A stretch of 64,000 nucleotides of DNA, from assembly GCA_963920525.1 (NCBI GenBank), contig OY986439.1, forward strand, positions 48,425,482 to 48,489,481. The letters run 5' to 3'. The translations under genes were made by a program, and so were the position numbers. Origin of the DNA: Dichetophora obliterata. Lineage: Eukaryota > Arthropoda > Insecta > Diptera > Sciomyzidae. Below, piece by piece: positions 34,981 to 47,022 of this stretch. The notes beneath the pieces are model-generated. The model was not told where the DNA came from and searched no databases. It saw nothing but the letters and a program-made list of their open reading frames with translations. Numbering within the stretch: position 1 is the first letter of the stretch; every line of letters begins with the position of its first letter.

Positions 34981-36640
34981 TTACTTTTTTAATGCTTCAA
35001 GCAATGGGGACATTTTCACAGAGGACTGTGATTTGTTTTTAATGTGGTGAAATTGTTCCACAATGAACTCCCAAACTAGAGAACATGCCGAGGGGTACTT
35101 TGAATTAAATAAATGGAATATTTTAAAACAAATATCTACTGCTCTTAGGAAATTTGTAAACAAAAATTTTACACCATCCAAATACACGTAAAACTGTGTA
35201 AACGAAGAGAGATTGTTGCTTCCAATAGCTAGTATAAACGGCTGTATACTGTGGGAATTACTTTTTAAAAAAGCTATGTCATCTTCTATTCCCTGCGCGC
35301 TATCTCCATCGAAAATAAATGCTTCTTGAGAGCTTCTTATTGTAAATTTTACGATTGATTTCTTTCCATTGTTGTCCTTTGTAACAACTTTTTGAGTTGG
35401 AACCAGATAAGCATGAAGGCACCATAAAAGTTGTACAGCAGCGCAATCTAATTATCTAAAAGCATATGTTTTTATCATGAAAATGTAAAAACTATTATTT
35501 AGAATAAGCAAGAACCGACATTCTCAAAAGCATTAGGTCAGGATAAGTCAACAGACGAAAGGTTCAACAATACAACTTAATACACAAAAAAACAAATAAA
35601 TATTGTTATCCTTTGCCATGAAAATGATGAAAATGTTATTGAGGGTATTCACAAGGTGTCTTAAAGTTGTATGTCATCATATGAAATCAAAAAAGGCGTA
35701 AGTTACCAAAAAATTCAAAATCGATTTCTTTTTATTGATTATGATGCACCATATCAAAATACATGTTTCTGCAAAATTATACAGTCCTTCAACTTAAAAT
35801 GACGTTTTTATTAACAAAATTCTAAAAGCCGTAAATGCAAGCTTTTATTTTATTTCATATTATTTGTCTTATTATTTTTCCTTATTTAAATCAAATTATG
35901 ATATTTATGGCATTTGTGTACCCTACGCAGCAAAAACACAACTGAGGATCAATTAAACAGTCATAAATCCGAAATTCATGATATGACACTTAGAATGTTT
36001 TTGCTTCTCCTATAAAATTTTTGACATGTATTTTACGGCTTTTTTGGTTTCACATGACAATGCTGTATGTTGTAAGTGAAAGGTTTTTCTCATTTTCTCC
36101 TTTATAAGAAATTTTGCTTGTATGTTTAATTGGAATTGTGTGAAATTCCAAATAAGAAATTCCAATCCAAAAACTATTAACAAAATATGCAAGCAAAATT
36201 TAAAAAAAAATCGCCTTACTAATAAAGGAAAAAATGAAAAAATCCTTTCACTTACATTATACAAATTTAGAAAACCTTGTGAATACCCTCATTTTATTTA
36301 TAAAGAACTACCACGATAGCTCTGTATAAAACTAAAACATTAAATTACGTGCCATTATCATTATCACTCCCATTTAATTTGTCAATCATCGATTTGACTT
36401 GTCTGTCTTTTACATGGTTATCCTTTGACATGAAGTTCGTAGTATTGATGAAATTATCTGACCAGCCAGTGAAGAAGTCTGAGTGGTTATCAAAAGCTAA
36501 GCAAAAATCCTTATCTATCTGTATGGAGGAAAAAAATAATTATTACAATTTTTAATTTCAGTACATTTTACCAAGCGATATCCATTAGGTTTTTTGTATT
36601 CTGGCCATTTGCAAAAGATTTCTGATAGTGGTACATCTTT
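34981..36640 (-). pseudogene. unrecognised transposon protein, three exons seen
   Basis: I do not recognise the family. On the minus strand: exon A (about 36640-36572) reads DVPLSEIFCKWPEYKKPNGY, with donor GTAAAATG. Exon B (36518-36349), after acceptor CATACAG, reads DFFTGWSDNFINTTNFMSKD and NHVKDRQVKSMIDKLNG. Exon C (35447-34981), after acceptor AATTAG, reads LLWCLHAYLVPTQKV, TIRSSQEAFIFDGD, then AVDICFKIFHLFNSKYPSAC and SLVWEFI, ending EALKK-stop. The element at 56965 encodes clearly similar sequence (YLVPTQKV, SSQEAF-F, RAVD-CFKIF-LF--KYP-AC, WEFI). The conserved layout and frame argue for a real element protein, possibly its transposase or a DNA-binding partner. The N-terminus is not found, so the copy is probably incomplete. 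Confidence 0.65.
35641..36290. mobile_element. 650-bp TIR element (MITE), ATT duplication
   Basis: Perfect 17-bp inverted ends GAGGGTATTCACAAGGT (35641-35657, 36274-36290) are flanked by ATT (35638-35640, 36291-36293). No coding capacity. It sits in the intron between exons B and C of the surrounding element. Part of its interior (about 35690-35830) recurs inverted at 38600-38850. Confidence 0.85.
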
Positions 36641-38599
36641 TCATACTATTTCATTTAGCCTAAAGTGACTACAGGCTTGCCAGCAGCTATCGAATTCAGT
36701 TTTATATTCAATTTTTTATGCAATTTTTTATTCACAACACAAGTTGTCAGCACAAAATTTAAACAAAACTGAATTGGAGCTGAAGCATTGCTTCTCAATA
36801 GCATTTCACCGTTATTAATACAAAAGTTTAAGCACAGCAGTTAAGGAACGCGTTCATTGTCGGTAAGTACGCGTTGTTTGTCGGAATGAACGCGTTCTTT
36901 GTCGGTATGAACGCGTTCTTAAAAAATTAAAATCTATAGATACTTACTAAAATTTTATGTTTTGTACATTGGCACAATGAATGCGTTCATTGTCTGTATG
37001 AAGGTTATCTTTAACTTTGAGATTAATGAATATATACTTTAATTTTAATGTATTGGTTCATTGGTACAATGTAAAAAATCATTAAGTTTCTTTCACGATC
37101 GAAGTTTAAATTTAATGAACGCTTATTCATATAGACAATGAACGCAATCATTAAACACAAAAACAGTTTATGAATTCATTCATTGTGCCAATTGCAGTTT
37201 ATGAACGCGATTCATTGATTTTAAGAACAATTAATTTTTTTTGAGTGAACGGAAACAACTTCTAGGTAGTTTCAATCACAAAAACAGCTGGCGCCAATTT
37301 AAATTTGTCAATTTGTTTTTGAAGTAAGCGCAACATGAACAAACAAGAAATGTAAATTTGACATTTGCTTGTTCTTCTTGATGCTTATTCTTCTTGATGC
37401 TGGTTCTTATAATGCTGCAAGAAATTTTTCCAGCACATTTCGAGAAACTTTCGAATTCGGGAGAGTGATTTCATGCCTGTTCTTCTTCTCTCTTTTGAGC
37501 TAGAAAAAGTAAGGAAACACGTTCTAGCACATTTCAAGTTGCTACAATCGAGTACAGAAACTGACTAAAAAAAGCTATTAACATTTATATAGTTCTGTAT
37601 TTGATTTTACTATTTTTTGTTCTTTAAATTAAGGAGTAAATTTTTCAATAAAATTTATTTTGTTTGTTTTTTTTGTGTTTTTTATAGTTTCTAGAATACA
37701 CATACATATTTTTAAATCGAAATTAAAAAAAAAATAAGTTATAACGGTTTTCGTTAGCATATGTCTAAGCTCCCTACATCGAAAAAAAACTTTATACACG
37801 ATATCCTCGAAACTACTTTTCTTAAAACGGTTCGATAGATAAATCGACATCTATTGCTTCAATTTCAATCAATCTGATTGCATTTTGTTCGTAATCTTGT
37901 CCTTTAAGCATCCCCCCTAAATTCAAATACCTATTTTATTTTTTTTTTAGACAAAAAGTGTGTAATTTTTATCTTTTTACTCCAACTCTTACCATTATTA
38001 AAAAACCCCTGTGCTCGTGCGTAGGGGGATGCCGAATATTAATGTTAATGTAATTGTGTAAAATAATTACATAAAATTTAATTATGACACTTGATTTGTT
38101 TGTTTCAGATACATGGGAAAGGCCATATCCATCGAACCGTTTGGAATGTCTTTTTGCAATGTCATTTTCAGCGCCCTCTTTAAAAAAGGCTGAAATTTTT
38201 TATGTACCTGTATAAATTTAAAAAAAAAATAATAACTTCTTGTATCTAAAAATAATGTTTGAAACAAGTTGCTTTTTTTCTAGTTACACGTATATGTTAC
38301 CTTAATAAAATATTGCTAGTCAATAATATTATATACGTTTTTTTGTTTATTAAAAATATGTTTTGTTGTGTTACTCTAAATTACGTACTTCTAAAAGTTT
38401 TCAATCCCGAACTAGTCCCGGGATCCCGAGATTGAGATTTTCAATCCCAATAATTCCGGGATCGAAAAAAGCTTCCGGGACTAGACTCCCTAATGGACAC
38501 ATACTAAACATGATCTCCCCCGGAACCATGGGCATCCGCAGGGGGGAAGGGGGCACTTACTCCCTAGGCAAGGAACATTTTTTTTATCTTCATATTAAA

Positions 38600-38850
38600 C
38601 CAAAAAAGCCGTAAGTTTAAATTTAAAAATTTTAAGAGAAAATCAATAAACTTTCTTAATTGTAAGTTGCGCTTAAACTTAGGGCTTTCAGAACTTTGTT
38701 AATAAAAACGTCGATTTTATTTATAGAAGTGTAAAATTTTGCGAAACATGTATTTTGATATGATGCATAAAAATCAATCAAAAAGTCGATTTTGAATTTT
38801 TTGTAACTTATGGCTTTTTTGATTTTATATGACGATATGTTTATTATGTA
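38600..38850. repeat. inverted copy of the 35641 MITE interior
   Basis: GCCGTAAGTTT..., CATGTATTTTGATATGATGC and AAAGTCGATTTTGAATTTTT correspond, on the opposite strand, to the segment about 35690-35830 (AAAATCGATTTC..., ATGCACCATATCAAAATACA, GCCGTAAATGC). Ends are lost. Confidence 0.6.
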
Positions 38851-39329
38851 TTTAATACATTTTGAAAAGAAAACAAAAATACTTTTTTTAGGTTAATTTA
38901 TAAATAAAGCAGAGCTAATGCTCTCACATTCTTTCTTTTTTTTTTTTTTGTAAACGCTGCTAAAAAATACTGAATTTTGTCTGTATTAAAATACATTTAT
39001 TTATTTAATATTCAGTTGCGTTTGCGAAAAAAAATTGAGAGAGGTGTCGCAATCCCGACAAAAAAGAGTAATCTAAACACGGCCTAATAAGTTACGATAC
39101 CATTTCATTTACCTTTGTTTCACAAAAACTTTTCCATACGTATTCTCAGATTGAAAAATTTTTTTCTACAAATTTTATTCGTAATTTTCAGACACAAATA
39201 GAATTTATAGAATGGACGTAGTTTGTTTCACATTTCAAATATTTTATTCGTATTCGTACAAAAACAAATTTATATTGTACTTTACATTAACGAATGATCG
39301 TAATATCTAGTCACGGAAAAAACCTTTTG

Positions 39330-39402
39330 TTCAGCTAGGGTTTGAACCGCGGATCTTTAGCGTATGGGGAACGTACTCTTCTAGTAGGCTACGGCCACCT
39401 TG
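39330..39402 (-). repeat. tRNA-related SINE fragment
   Basis: On the minus strand GGTGGCCGTAGCCTACTAG resembles a polymerase III A box region, and about 35 bases later GGTTCAAACCC matches the B box. The spacing and GC content are tRNA-like in AT-rich surroundings, but no full cloverleaf forms, so it is a SINE head or tRNA relic and not a working tRNA gene. Confidence 0.5.
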
Positions 39403-40999
39403 CAGTCACACATGTCCTTAAATTCGGTAATTGTTCGAGAAACCTGAACGATTTCACTTGTAAATTTTTTAAACTTAACTGAAACTTCGTGCACGAATAA
39501 CGCGTACCGTCAACCTGCGAATGAATTTTTTAGTAAATGTAATGAATGTAATGAAACAATGTAACGAATGTAATTCCTACGAGAAATTGACGAATGTTAA
39601 GGAATGATATCTCTTTTTTTAGTCGAAGATCATTCTTCGTAGCAATAGAAAGCAAAGTGCATGTAATTCAATAACGGATATAAACTTTGACGATAAGCAA
39701 ATTTATGTTTTAAAGTCACTATAAACAAGCAGAAGACAAAGTAAATTAATTTAATAAAAAATTAATGTTTTCCAAATATCCGTTTCTTTTTTTTATCCTA
39801 AATATGATTTAATTTGGATTTTTTTTTTTTAATTTTTCCTAAACCTTATAAAATGACAAACAATTCTACAGCCTTTAAATTTAAGAAATTTGCAGCGATT
39901 TAGGCGAGAGCAAAGCTTCTAATTCAAAGCGAAAGAAAAAATTGGGAAATTTAATAAAGTAGACCAATTTTGGATCAAGGACTAATTTTTGAAAAAAATC
40001 TAATATCATATTAAGCAAACGATTTTACATTAGAATTTATTATAGTCAAAAATTTACAATGTTACAAACGTAAATAAGAAACTCGATTTGAAACAACCTT
40101 TTTTTACTTCTTACAATTCACGTTATTTAGCGGCACCCACCAGTTTAAGAATTTGCTGGACTTTTTTTCGCGTCACTTGCTTATATTAAACCAGGATTCA
40201 GAATCAAGCCTTGCAGGGAGCTTCTGGAATATGTTAAGATATTGTATGATATCCAGAAAAAATTAATGTACTTGTACCTCTTTATTTATTTATTTATACG
40301 TTTTGAATTAAAAAAAAAATAAATTTTTTAAATCATTCAGTTAACAGGTATATTTTCTTACTCGATTGTAGGAACTTGCAAGCTGCTAGAACTGATTCAT
40401 GCTGGAAAAAGTCAATGCGGTGTGAGATCCGGTGAAAAATATGTCCCTTAGCATGCGGGGAATATTTCAAGAATAGCGACAACTAAAATTTATAATTTTT
40501 GAGAATGATATGGCTTTTGACCTCCTAAATCCAAATCTGAAAAATTTTTGTCCACTCGAAATTGGTTTAGGAGTTAAAGACTTCCAAAGTTAAAAAATGG
40601 CCTAAAAATTTATTTCACATAGTAGTTAATGCGATTTCATTTAAGGATATAGGCCTCACATAATTTAAATTATTAAACTATTAAAACTATTTGCCTTAGC
40701 AAAAAATTACTGAAATGTATTGCATGACAAAAAAAATGAAATAAATTTTTAAATATTTCGGACATGATACGAGAAAGATTTTTACACCATCTTTAAAATT
40801 ATATAAGATTTTCTAATGTGCACAAGCCTGTGTCAACCGGTGTAGTGTGCATATCATGTTCACAAAATTAGTACCAATAATCGTAGTAATTAGCATTATA
40901 AAGGTTATATTTTGTTTATGGTCATTCTAGATTCAATTATGCATTAGACCCCCTCCCCCTCCTAGAACAAATTCTGCGGACGCCCTTGCCCGCAACCCC

Positions 41000-41440
41000 T
41001 TTCTCTATAGCACACACTCGTTTTATGTTTGCATGTAACCCTTTGACTTATGTTTGATGTTCTACACATCATGTTATGAATCGTTTTTGCTTTCACAAAT
41101 TTTACACTGCATTCGTGCTTTCACAAAAAATATTTGCTTCTTTTGCTTTAAGCGCGTCATATGTTCTTTTAACAAAATGAACTTTATGTAATTAAGTCCA
41201 AATAAACTCCAACTATTTTTCTCTTTCTGTCTTAGAACCATATTCTTCAATTGGTGGCTTCTATGTAAAAATTATTTAATTGTTGCAAAATAAACCATTA
41301 GGAACTTTTTTGGTTTGTTACAGTTCTGTAGCACTGCCATATAAAAGGTTAAACAATTCCTTTTTGATAAATTTAATTTACGAATGATAAGCGATCCAGA
41401 TTAAATTTCATAATAATAACTGAAAAAATTTACAAAAATA
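41000..41440. other. AT-rich stretch, no gene seen
   Basis: No coding region or element end is supported. Confidence 0.5.
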
Positions 41441-41452
41441 TTTAGAAATAAA

Positions 41453-42304
41453 CATTGGCGTAGCAAGCGGGGGTGTAAGTGGGGCAGTTCCCGCCCCGCT
41501 TATCTAGCAAGATAAACAATTTAAAAATAAAACTTCAAAAGTTATTCAAAATATCAGTTTTTTTTACAACGATAATATTTTTGTATTATATATTTTGCTC
41601 TTCTTTCTCTATTCTTCATAAGCATGCTTTCGGATAACCATTTTCTTTCTCTGTGTTTGCAAAAAGATAGAACAAAATGTAGAGTTTCTACTGCAATTCC
41701 AATTTGAAAAAAATTCGGATACACTGAAAAAACTATCGAATGAAGTTGTAAAACTTGTTGCTTTAGTTTTCACTGTGCCTGCATCAGCAGCTTCATCTGA
41801 GCGTCCTTTTAGTGCACTAAGACGATTTAAAACGTATCTTCGAGCAACTATCACACAGAAACGACTTACTCATGCGGCACTTTTAAACATTCACAGAGAT
41901 AAAACCGAAGAATTGAATTCAATGGAGGTGGTGAAAGAGTTTGTTTCTCGCAAGGACAGAAAGAAACATTTTGGAAGAATTTAAATTGATATAACTTTTT
42001 GTACCTGATTGCATGTAAAGATATACCTAGTCTTGCTTTATAAAACCAACAATGATTTCTTATATTTTCATATTACCATATGAAAGACCCTTTAAAAAAT
42101 TATCTCTAATATCGAAATTGGAAAAACTTTTAAAAATAATGAAATTTTAATATTTTTTATTTAGTTTTATATTTTTTTATTTTAAAACTAAATTAAAAAT
42201 TTCATTATTCATATTCATGTTTCTTTTAAGAAATTTTGGTGATTTTTTTTGCACCCCCATTTGTACTGCCACCCCCCAGATGAAATTAGCTTCCGACGCG
42301 CTTA
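41453..42304 (+). mobile_element. 852-bp deletion derivative of ZMYM1-like hAT
   Basis: Left end CATTGGCGTAGCAAGCGGG and a right end with GCTTCCGACGCGCTT are flanked by the octamer GAAATAAA (41445-41452, 42305-42312). Most of the element is deleted; what is left is the C-terminal coding part and both ends. Same end family as 26708-26964 and 50273-54028. Confidence 0.88.
41760..41984 (+). pseudogene. hAT dimerisation domain, C-terminal fragment
   Basis: The frame reads VPASAASSERPFSALRRFKT, TYLRATITQKRLTHAALLNI and ends at a TAA at 41982-41984. The A-S-S-E-R-P-F-S-A-L-R-R block is the hallmark of the ZMYM1-like hAT dimerisation domain. About 70 residues of a protein that is normally several hundred residues long; not functional alone. 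The same segment, interrupted by a LINE, occurs on the minus strand at 53720-53656 and 50760-50600. Confidence 0.85.
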
Positions 42305-42530
42305 GAAATAAATGTAACATGTAATAAAATATTATTATAATGAAATGAAATAAAATTTACTGGTCTGAATATTAACGTGTGATGTTATATTAAATTTTTG
42401 AATTTAAAAATTTTTTTTAAAAAATCCATTAAATTAATATCAAATTTTCGTATGATAAAATTGAATTGCACAAATACCTTTATGGAGATGATCCCAAATA
42501 TTTTGGAAAGGACCCGAAATCTCAATAGTG

Positions 42531-42756
42531 CACCCAGAAAAAACATCTGGTTAACTTAACCAAATTTTAACTAAATTTCAGGTTATAATTTTCCAACATG
42601 AATCGTCAGATTAAGATTACCACACGCAATTCAGGTCAATTTAACCTGTTTTTGTTGTTAAATGAAACTGACAAATGTAGTTATCTTAGCCAAATTTTAA
42701 CCAGTATTTGTGGTTAAATCGAATTAAATCAGGTTTATTTAACCAAATGCTGGGTT
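42531..42756. mobile_element. 226-bp word-repeat MITE, GGTTAA type
   Basis: Ends CACCCAGAAAAAACATCTGG and the complement of AACCCAGCATTTGG are similar but imperfect inverted repeats. The body is built from GGTTAAnTTAACC / AACCAAATTTTAACC words in both orientations. No coding capacity. Target duplication unclear. Confidence 0.55.
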
Positions 42757-43172
42757 CAAATCTTTTTACCTCAATCACCTACATGCAAATTTTTCGAATT
42801 TTTCAACAATCACATCACGAGAAACAAAACTAAGACTAAAAAACACCCTTTTTGCCTACAGCAGGGGCCAGAGGGAGAGCGAGAGCATTCTATTGAACGC
42901 AAAAAATTGGTTTTTGAAATCATGTGGCTAATAATATTAACTATCATATGTGCAATAAGCCCTTTAAATGCTTAACATTTTTTTATAAGCCTACCGTTAA
43001 AAAAAGCACAAATTTCAAACTCTTATAAAAGTTACAATTCAGACTCAGTTAAGTATGCTCTTACATGAAGGGAGACACGCCTACGTCGGACCCTTCAATT
43101 AGCTTTTTATAGGAGCTCCGGCTCATAAACATGAGTCTTAAAGAGTTACAAAATACTTATAATGACAGTAAA

Positions 43173-43600
43173 ATTAGAGAAGGTAGAAGCATTTCGGAGA
43201 GACAGACTGCCGAGACTGTCAAAACGAAGTTGACAGCTTATAGAAAATCTAAAGACGATGAGAAAGCGAAAATTGGCCGCATTCAGCAAAGTTAACTGTT
43301 GTGAACTGTTATAGTAGCGATAACGTAGAAAAGTCAACAGTTATTTAATTTAATTATTACAATTATTTAATTATGTAAATAATTAAATTGCCAAGGTTTC
43401 TCACTCAAATTGACAGCGTTCTTTCAGTGTTTCAGCGAATTTAACACATCAGCCAGTTACCAACTGTTTGACTCCACTGAATGCGGCCATTGATTTTCTT
43501 TTGTTCTCATTCACACGAAACTGACTTTGTCAATTTTGGTTATGAGAGAGAGCACGCAGTCTTAAATGCATCTGCCCTCTCTAGTTCTGCCATGCTTATA
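43173..43600. repeat. dispersed repeat, second copy of the 16053 family
   Basis: Blocks 43173-43274 and 43490-43600 align with 16053-16240, sharing GCATTTCGGAGAG, AACGAAGTTGACAGCT and CTTAAATGCAT. The two blocks are separated by an inserted MITE at 43275-43488, which is absent from the 16053 copy. Confidence 0.7.
43275..43488. mobile_element. 214-bp MITE, ATT duplication
   Basis: Inverted ends GGCCGCATTCAG are flanked by ATT (43272-43274, 43489-43491). The homologous repeat at 16053-16240 lacks it, giving an approximate empty site. Interior has AACTGTTGTGAACTGTTA-like words and no coding capacity. Confidence 0.75.
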
Positions 43601-43859
43601 ATGGTGGGATGAGCCACAAAATGTTATTAAAACAGTTTTTTATGTACTAATCCAGAGCTATATGAAAAACAGCAGCTTCAATTCAAGAATCTTTTTAAGC
43701 AAATACTTGCACAATATATCGAATTATTACTTGTGCACAATGCAAGAGGATTTAATTGCTCTATTGTGTATGCTACAAGTAGTGCAAATAAAATTTTGAT
43801 CATATTAAAATTAAGTCAATAATTAAACAATCAATGATTGCTCAACACTACTCATTGTC

Positions 43860-46460
43860 TTTCCCCCGATTCATTCGAAATTGACTGCCTGCCTACCTTA
43901 TTCCGCATCACCTGTCCGTCTATCCGCCCATTTGGCAATTGAGGCTAAGACAACAACTACTGCTACTGTCTCTGTTCTCTGCTGCTGTAATTGCGTAATT
44001 GGAAATAATTACAAACTACGTCTTGCTTGGTAATAATTAATTGAATTAAACTCTGCTGAGTTTTCCTCAATAAATTGGTTTGAAAACAAGAAAATCCGCT
44101 CGATGAGCAAGTTGAGCCACAGAATGAATTAAAAAAAAAACTATTCCAACTGCTTGGCATCAGTTTTGAATATAAATGAGTCTCGAAATGTCTGCGGCAC
44201 TCGACAGTCTCGATGTACTAACTGTGCGTCCGCTTGACTTGCACCTAACCTCAACTAACCTAAGCTATACAGTCAGTCAGTCAGTCAGTCAGTCCAATTT
44301 GGCATGAACTGGCGCGCAGGCCAAGCTTATCCAATTCAGTGCAATCCGATTTCAACCTACGTGCAAACGTCATAAAGTAATTTTAAAAGAATTCGCCTTG
44401 TTTTTGGAGCGTTTTAATGCTGTTTTTGTTACTTTTGGTTGACTTTATTTTTTATGTTGATGCCATTTTTCTTAATTTTTTGTTTTGTTTTATGATCTTT
44501 ATGTTGACTGCCAGGTTTTCTTAAAGAAATGTACGTTAAAAGTCTTCAACGCGTTGTCGTTGTTGCTGTTTTTGTTGTATGATTGTGCAAGCTGCACAAT
44601 TAATTTTAATGCCGAACGTAGTATTTCTGCGTCGTTCGTGCGCACAACCTGTAATTATCGTTCGATACCAATCGAAAGACACAAAATTTATTATTGTGAA
44701 TTAATAAATATATGCTTTTTTTTATTTCATTATTTTATATTCTGATATACAGAGCACTATATATATACGTATATATATTCTGCTGTCTCACAATTCGTTT
44801 TGCATTCTATTATATTTATAAAAAAAAATTTATTCGAATTGGCAGTTAGATAGGATCTCTAAAATTTTATTTATGCATGTCTGCAGTTGGAGAGATCAGA
44901 TCTTCTAAGAGATGGTGCTTGGCATTGAGTTTATCTCTTGTACATGCGGTGACTTAATTTTTTAACAAGATTGTCTGTGTAGATTTATATCTAAGCTTTA
45001 ATAGACTCCACTAAATCACAGAACCTTTTTAAATTACTCTTTTATTGCTGCAGTTTTTAAGTGCTTAAAAGGTTTCTAAAGTTAGGGACGGCCTGTCAGG
45101 GGTCCTTACCACTAGTCCTTAATGTCTAACAAAAGCCAAATGTTTTAAAAAACTGCTTAAGAAAATTAAAACGTCGTTTTGCATGGTCACGAGGCAACAG
45201 CTGCTGCGTTAGATGGACTTTTTGTGGGTTTAACTTCAAGTCCAAGTCCAAGTCTAAAAATGGAGTTCTGACTGCAAAACTTTGGAGACACTGCAGTTAA
45301 AGTTGACCAAGATATAGATACAATAGTATATTTTTTAAAACATCTTTACATAGAAAAAGTAAATGCAATCCAAGATAACTGATCGCACGGAAGTTACCTA
45401 TTTTCACTGAATATATTACTTGAACAAATTTGATTTCTATCAAGTGTGAACGCAAAATTAATTAACTTATTAATTGACCCATTAAGAAATTACTAAGTAG
45501 TAATTAAAAACTCAACACATATTTAATTACAGCGTAAGAGACAAACAAACAAAATTATTAAAATTATGACTTGTTGCAAAATGTGTGCAATTTGATTAAA
45601 ATATATGAAATACTGAATACTGAAGTCAAACAAATCAATTTGTTAACGACAACAACAAAAACAGCAATTATAATGAAGCAACTACCACGTGCTGCTGTGC
45701 GCAACTCAAGCTGACAGCTGTCAAAATAAACGTCAAAATCTCAGCGAAATCATTGAGAACGAAATGTTGTGACATTTTTATTGAACCGTAATTGTGCAGA
45801 AACTCCTCACAACAGCTCCAACTCAGCGATAAATTAGCATTTAAATGACACTGCGTGAGAGAGAGAAAAAGCAGAGGAGCGTGTTAAATGTGCACATCGA
45901 ATTGGTATTGCGAAATAGCAGGAAGTGTGTCCAGGAATATAGGGTGGTTTTGTTTGGTGAGAGGGGGTGGAGTTGGAGGGGGGCAGCAAAAGGATTTTAC
46001 GATACCCGATAAAGTGATGATGTTTTCTGTTTTGCTGACAGCGCAATAAAAATTAATTGAAAACAACACCAGCAGCAACAGCAATAGCAACAGGGGAGCC
46101 CAGCAACATGACAACAACGACAGCAACAACAAACATTGGTAGTATCCACAACAATAACAACAACTGAGTCACTCCAAATACGCATTTGTATCATCACTCG
46201 AAGCACGCATTCACAAGTTTTGCATTTTTTATAGTGTTGCTTCGTTTATTTTTTTTTTTTTTAATTTGATGTTCTTGTTGTTCTTTTTGTTGTACTTTTT
46301 GTCGTTGTTGTTTTTGTTGTTGTTGCTGTTGAGTTGTCAGCACTTTGTAGCGGTTGCTACGGCGGCATTGACAGCGCGCACCCGCGCAAAGCCCATTAAA
46401 GCAGCCCTCTCAGCCTGCTTCACATAAACTGCCACGCCTTTTCTACGTTAATTCCAATGA
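43860..46460. other. host-like noncoding DNA with CAA/CAG tracts
   Basis: No coding region is supported. It has a CAGT microsatellite (44270-44294), TA-rich runs (44755-44780), AACAAC/CAGCAA tracts (45645-45665, 46065-46165) and TTGTTG tracts (46270-46330). No transposon ends are seen. It may be the largest block of original host DNA here, likely intron or intergenic. Confidence 0.5.
44270..44294. repeat. CAGT microsatellite
   Basis: Six units of CAGT in a row. Confidence 0.9.
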
Positions 46461-47022
46461 AATTGCTGAGCCATTGAGTATGCTTTGAATTTGTTTATTT
46501 TTCCCCACACTCTATTTTCTACTTTTCCTTTTTGTTTTTTTTTAGTTTTTTTTGTGCATATCTACAAGAATGAATGAAAAGAATATGTTTTTCTTTTTAA
46601 CATTTTGTGTTTTTTATTGTTTAGAAATTTTGGAAACTTGTATACCTTTATTTTTTCTTGTTTTTTTTTCAACACAGACGACCGTAGAAAATGGGGTGAA
46701 ATGTAAATTTACAAAAAAATTTGGTTTATTTGATTGACTTTTTGTTTGTTACCGCCTGGAAAAAGCCTCAAAAGCTGTATGGTAGAAGCTTGCTAGGGAT
46801 CGTAAAATAAGATGTTGGAACTTAAAAGCCTCCGAAGAAATCTAAAGTAAGAAAAGCCTGAACCTTCAATCTAAACCATATTATCAAATAAAGTTTTGCG
46901 TTACTTACGTTCCCTGTTTTTAATAGTTTTTTTTTTTTTAATTTAAAAATTAACAACCCCAGAGTTCCAAAAATTTCATAAATTTTTTAGAATTATTGAA
47001 GTCATTTCAAATGAGAAATATA

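Larger units (their letters stand above)
33806..37247 (-). mobile_element. TA-group element with subterminal word arrays and spliced gene (copy 1)
   Basis: Left end CACTGAACCAAAAAGGTA is identical to that of the element at 56965. The right end, read inward, is CACTCAAAAAAAATTAATTG. Flanking dinucleotides are AA on both sides, not TA, so the boundary is less certain than in the sister copies. The left arm (33830-34490) repeats CAATGAATatATTCATTG-type words, and the right arm (36840-37240) repeats GAACGCGTTCATTGT-type palindromes. The middle holds exons of an unrecognised protein on the minus strand and a MITE in the second intron. Confidence 0.7.
33182..38492. mobile_element. 5.3-kb hAT element, heavily invaded
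   Basis: Ends TAGGGAAGTCAATCCCGGG (left) and the complement of TAGGGAGTCTAGTCCCGG (right) are flanked by a perfect 8-bp duplication ATGGACAC (33174-33181, 38493-38500). Both subterminal regions carry CCCGGGATCCCGG words. It keeps a short dimerisation-domain relic near the left end and contains a TA-group element (33806-37247). Its own DNA amounts to about 1.9 kb. Confidence 0.9.
38527..40988. mobile_element. hAT-like element, non-coding
   Basis: Ends CATGGGCATCCGCAG (left) and the complement of CAAGGGCGTCCGCAG (right) match at 13 of 15 positions. The flanking octamers CCCGGAAC and CCCGCAAC match at 7 of 8. No transposase is recognisable. The right 200 bp recur inverted at 59402-59640, confirming a repeat family. 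It begins only 26 bp after the target duplication of the neighbouring hAT and contains a tRNA-related SINE piece. Confidence 0.6.

Noticed and set aside
39330..39402. Functional tRNA gene
   Set aside because: No complete cloverleaf can be drawn, with the acceptor stem in particular lacking.
45834..46206. Leu/Cys-rich minus-strand frames
   Set aside because: Antisense of CAGCAA/AACAAC tracts; overlapping frames of equal quality, none convincing.
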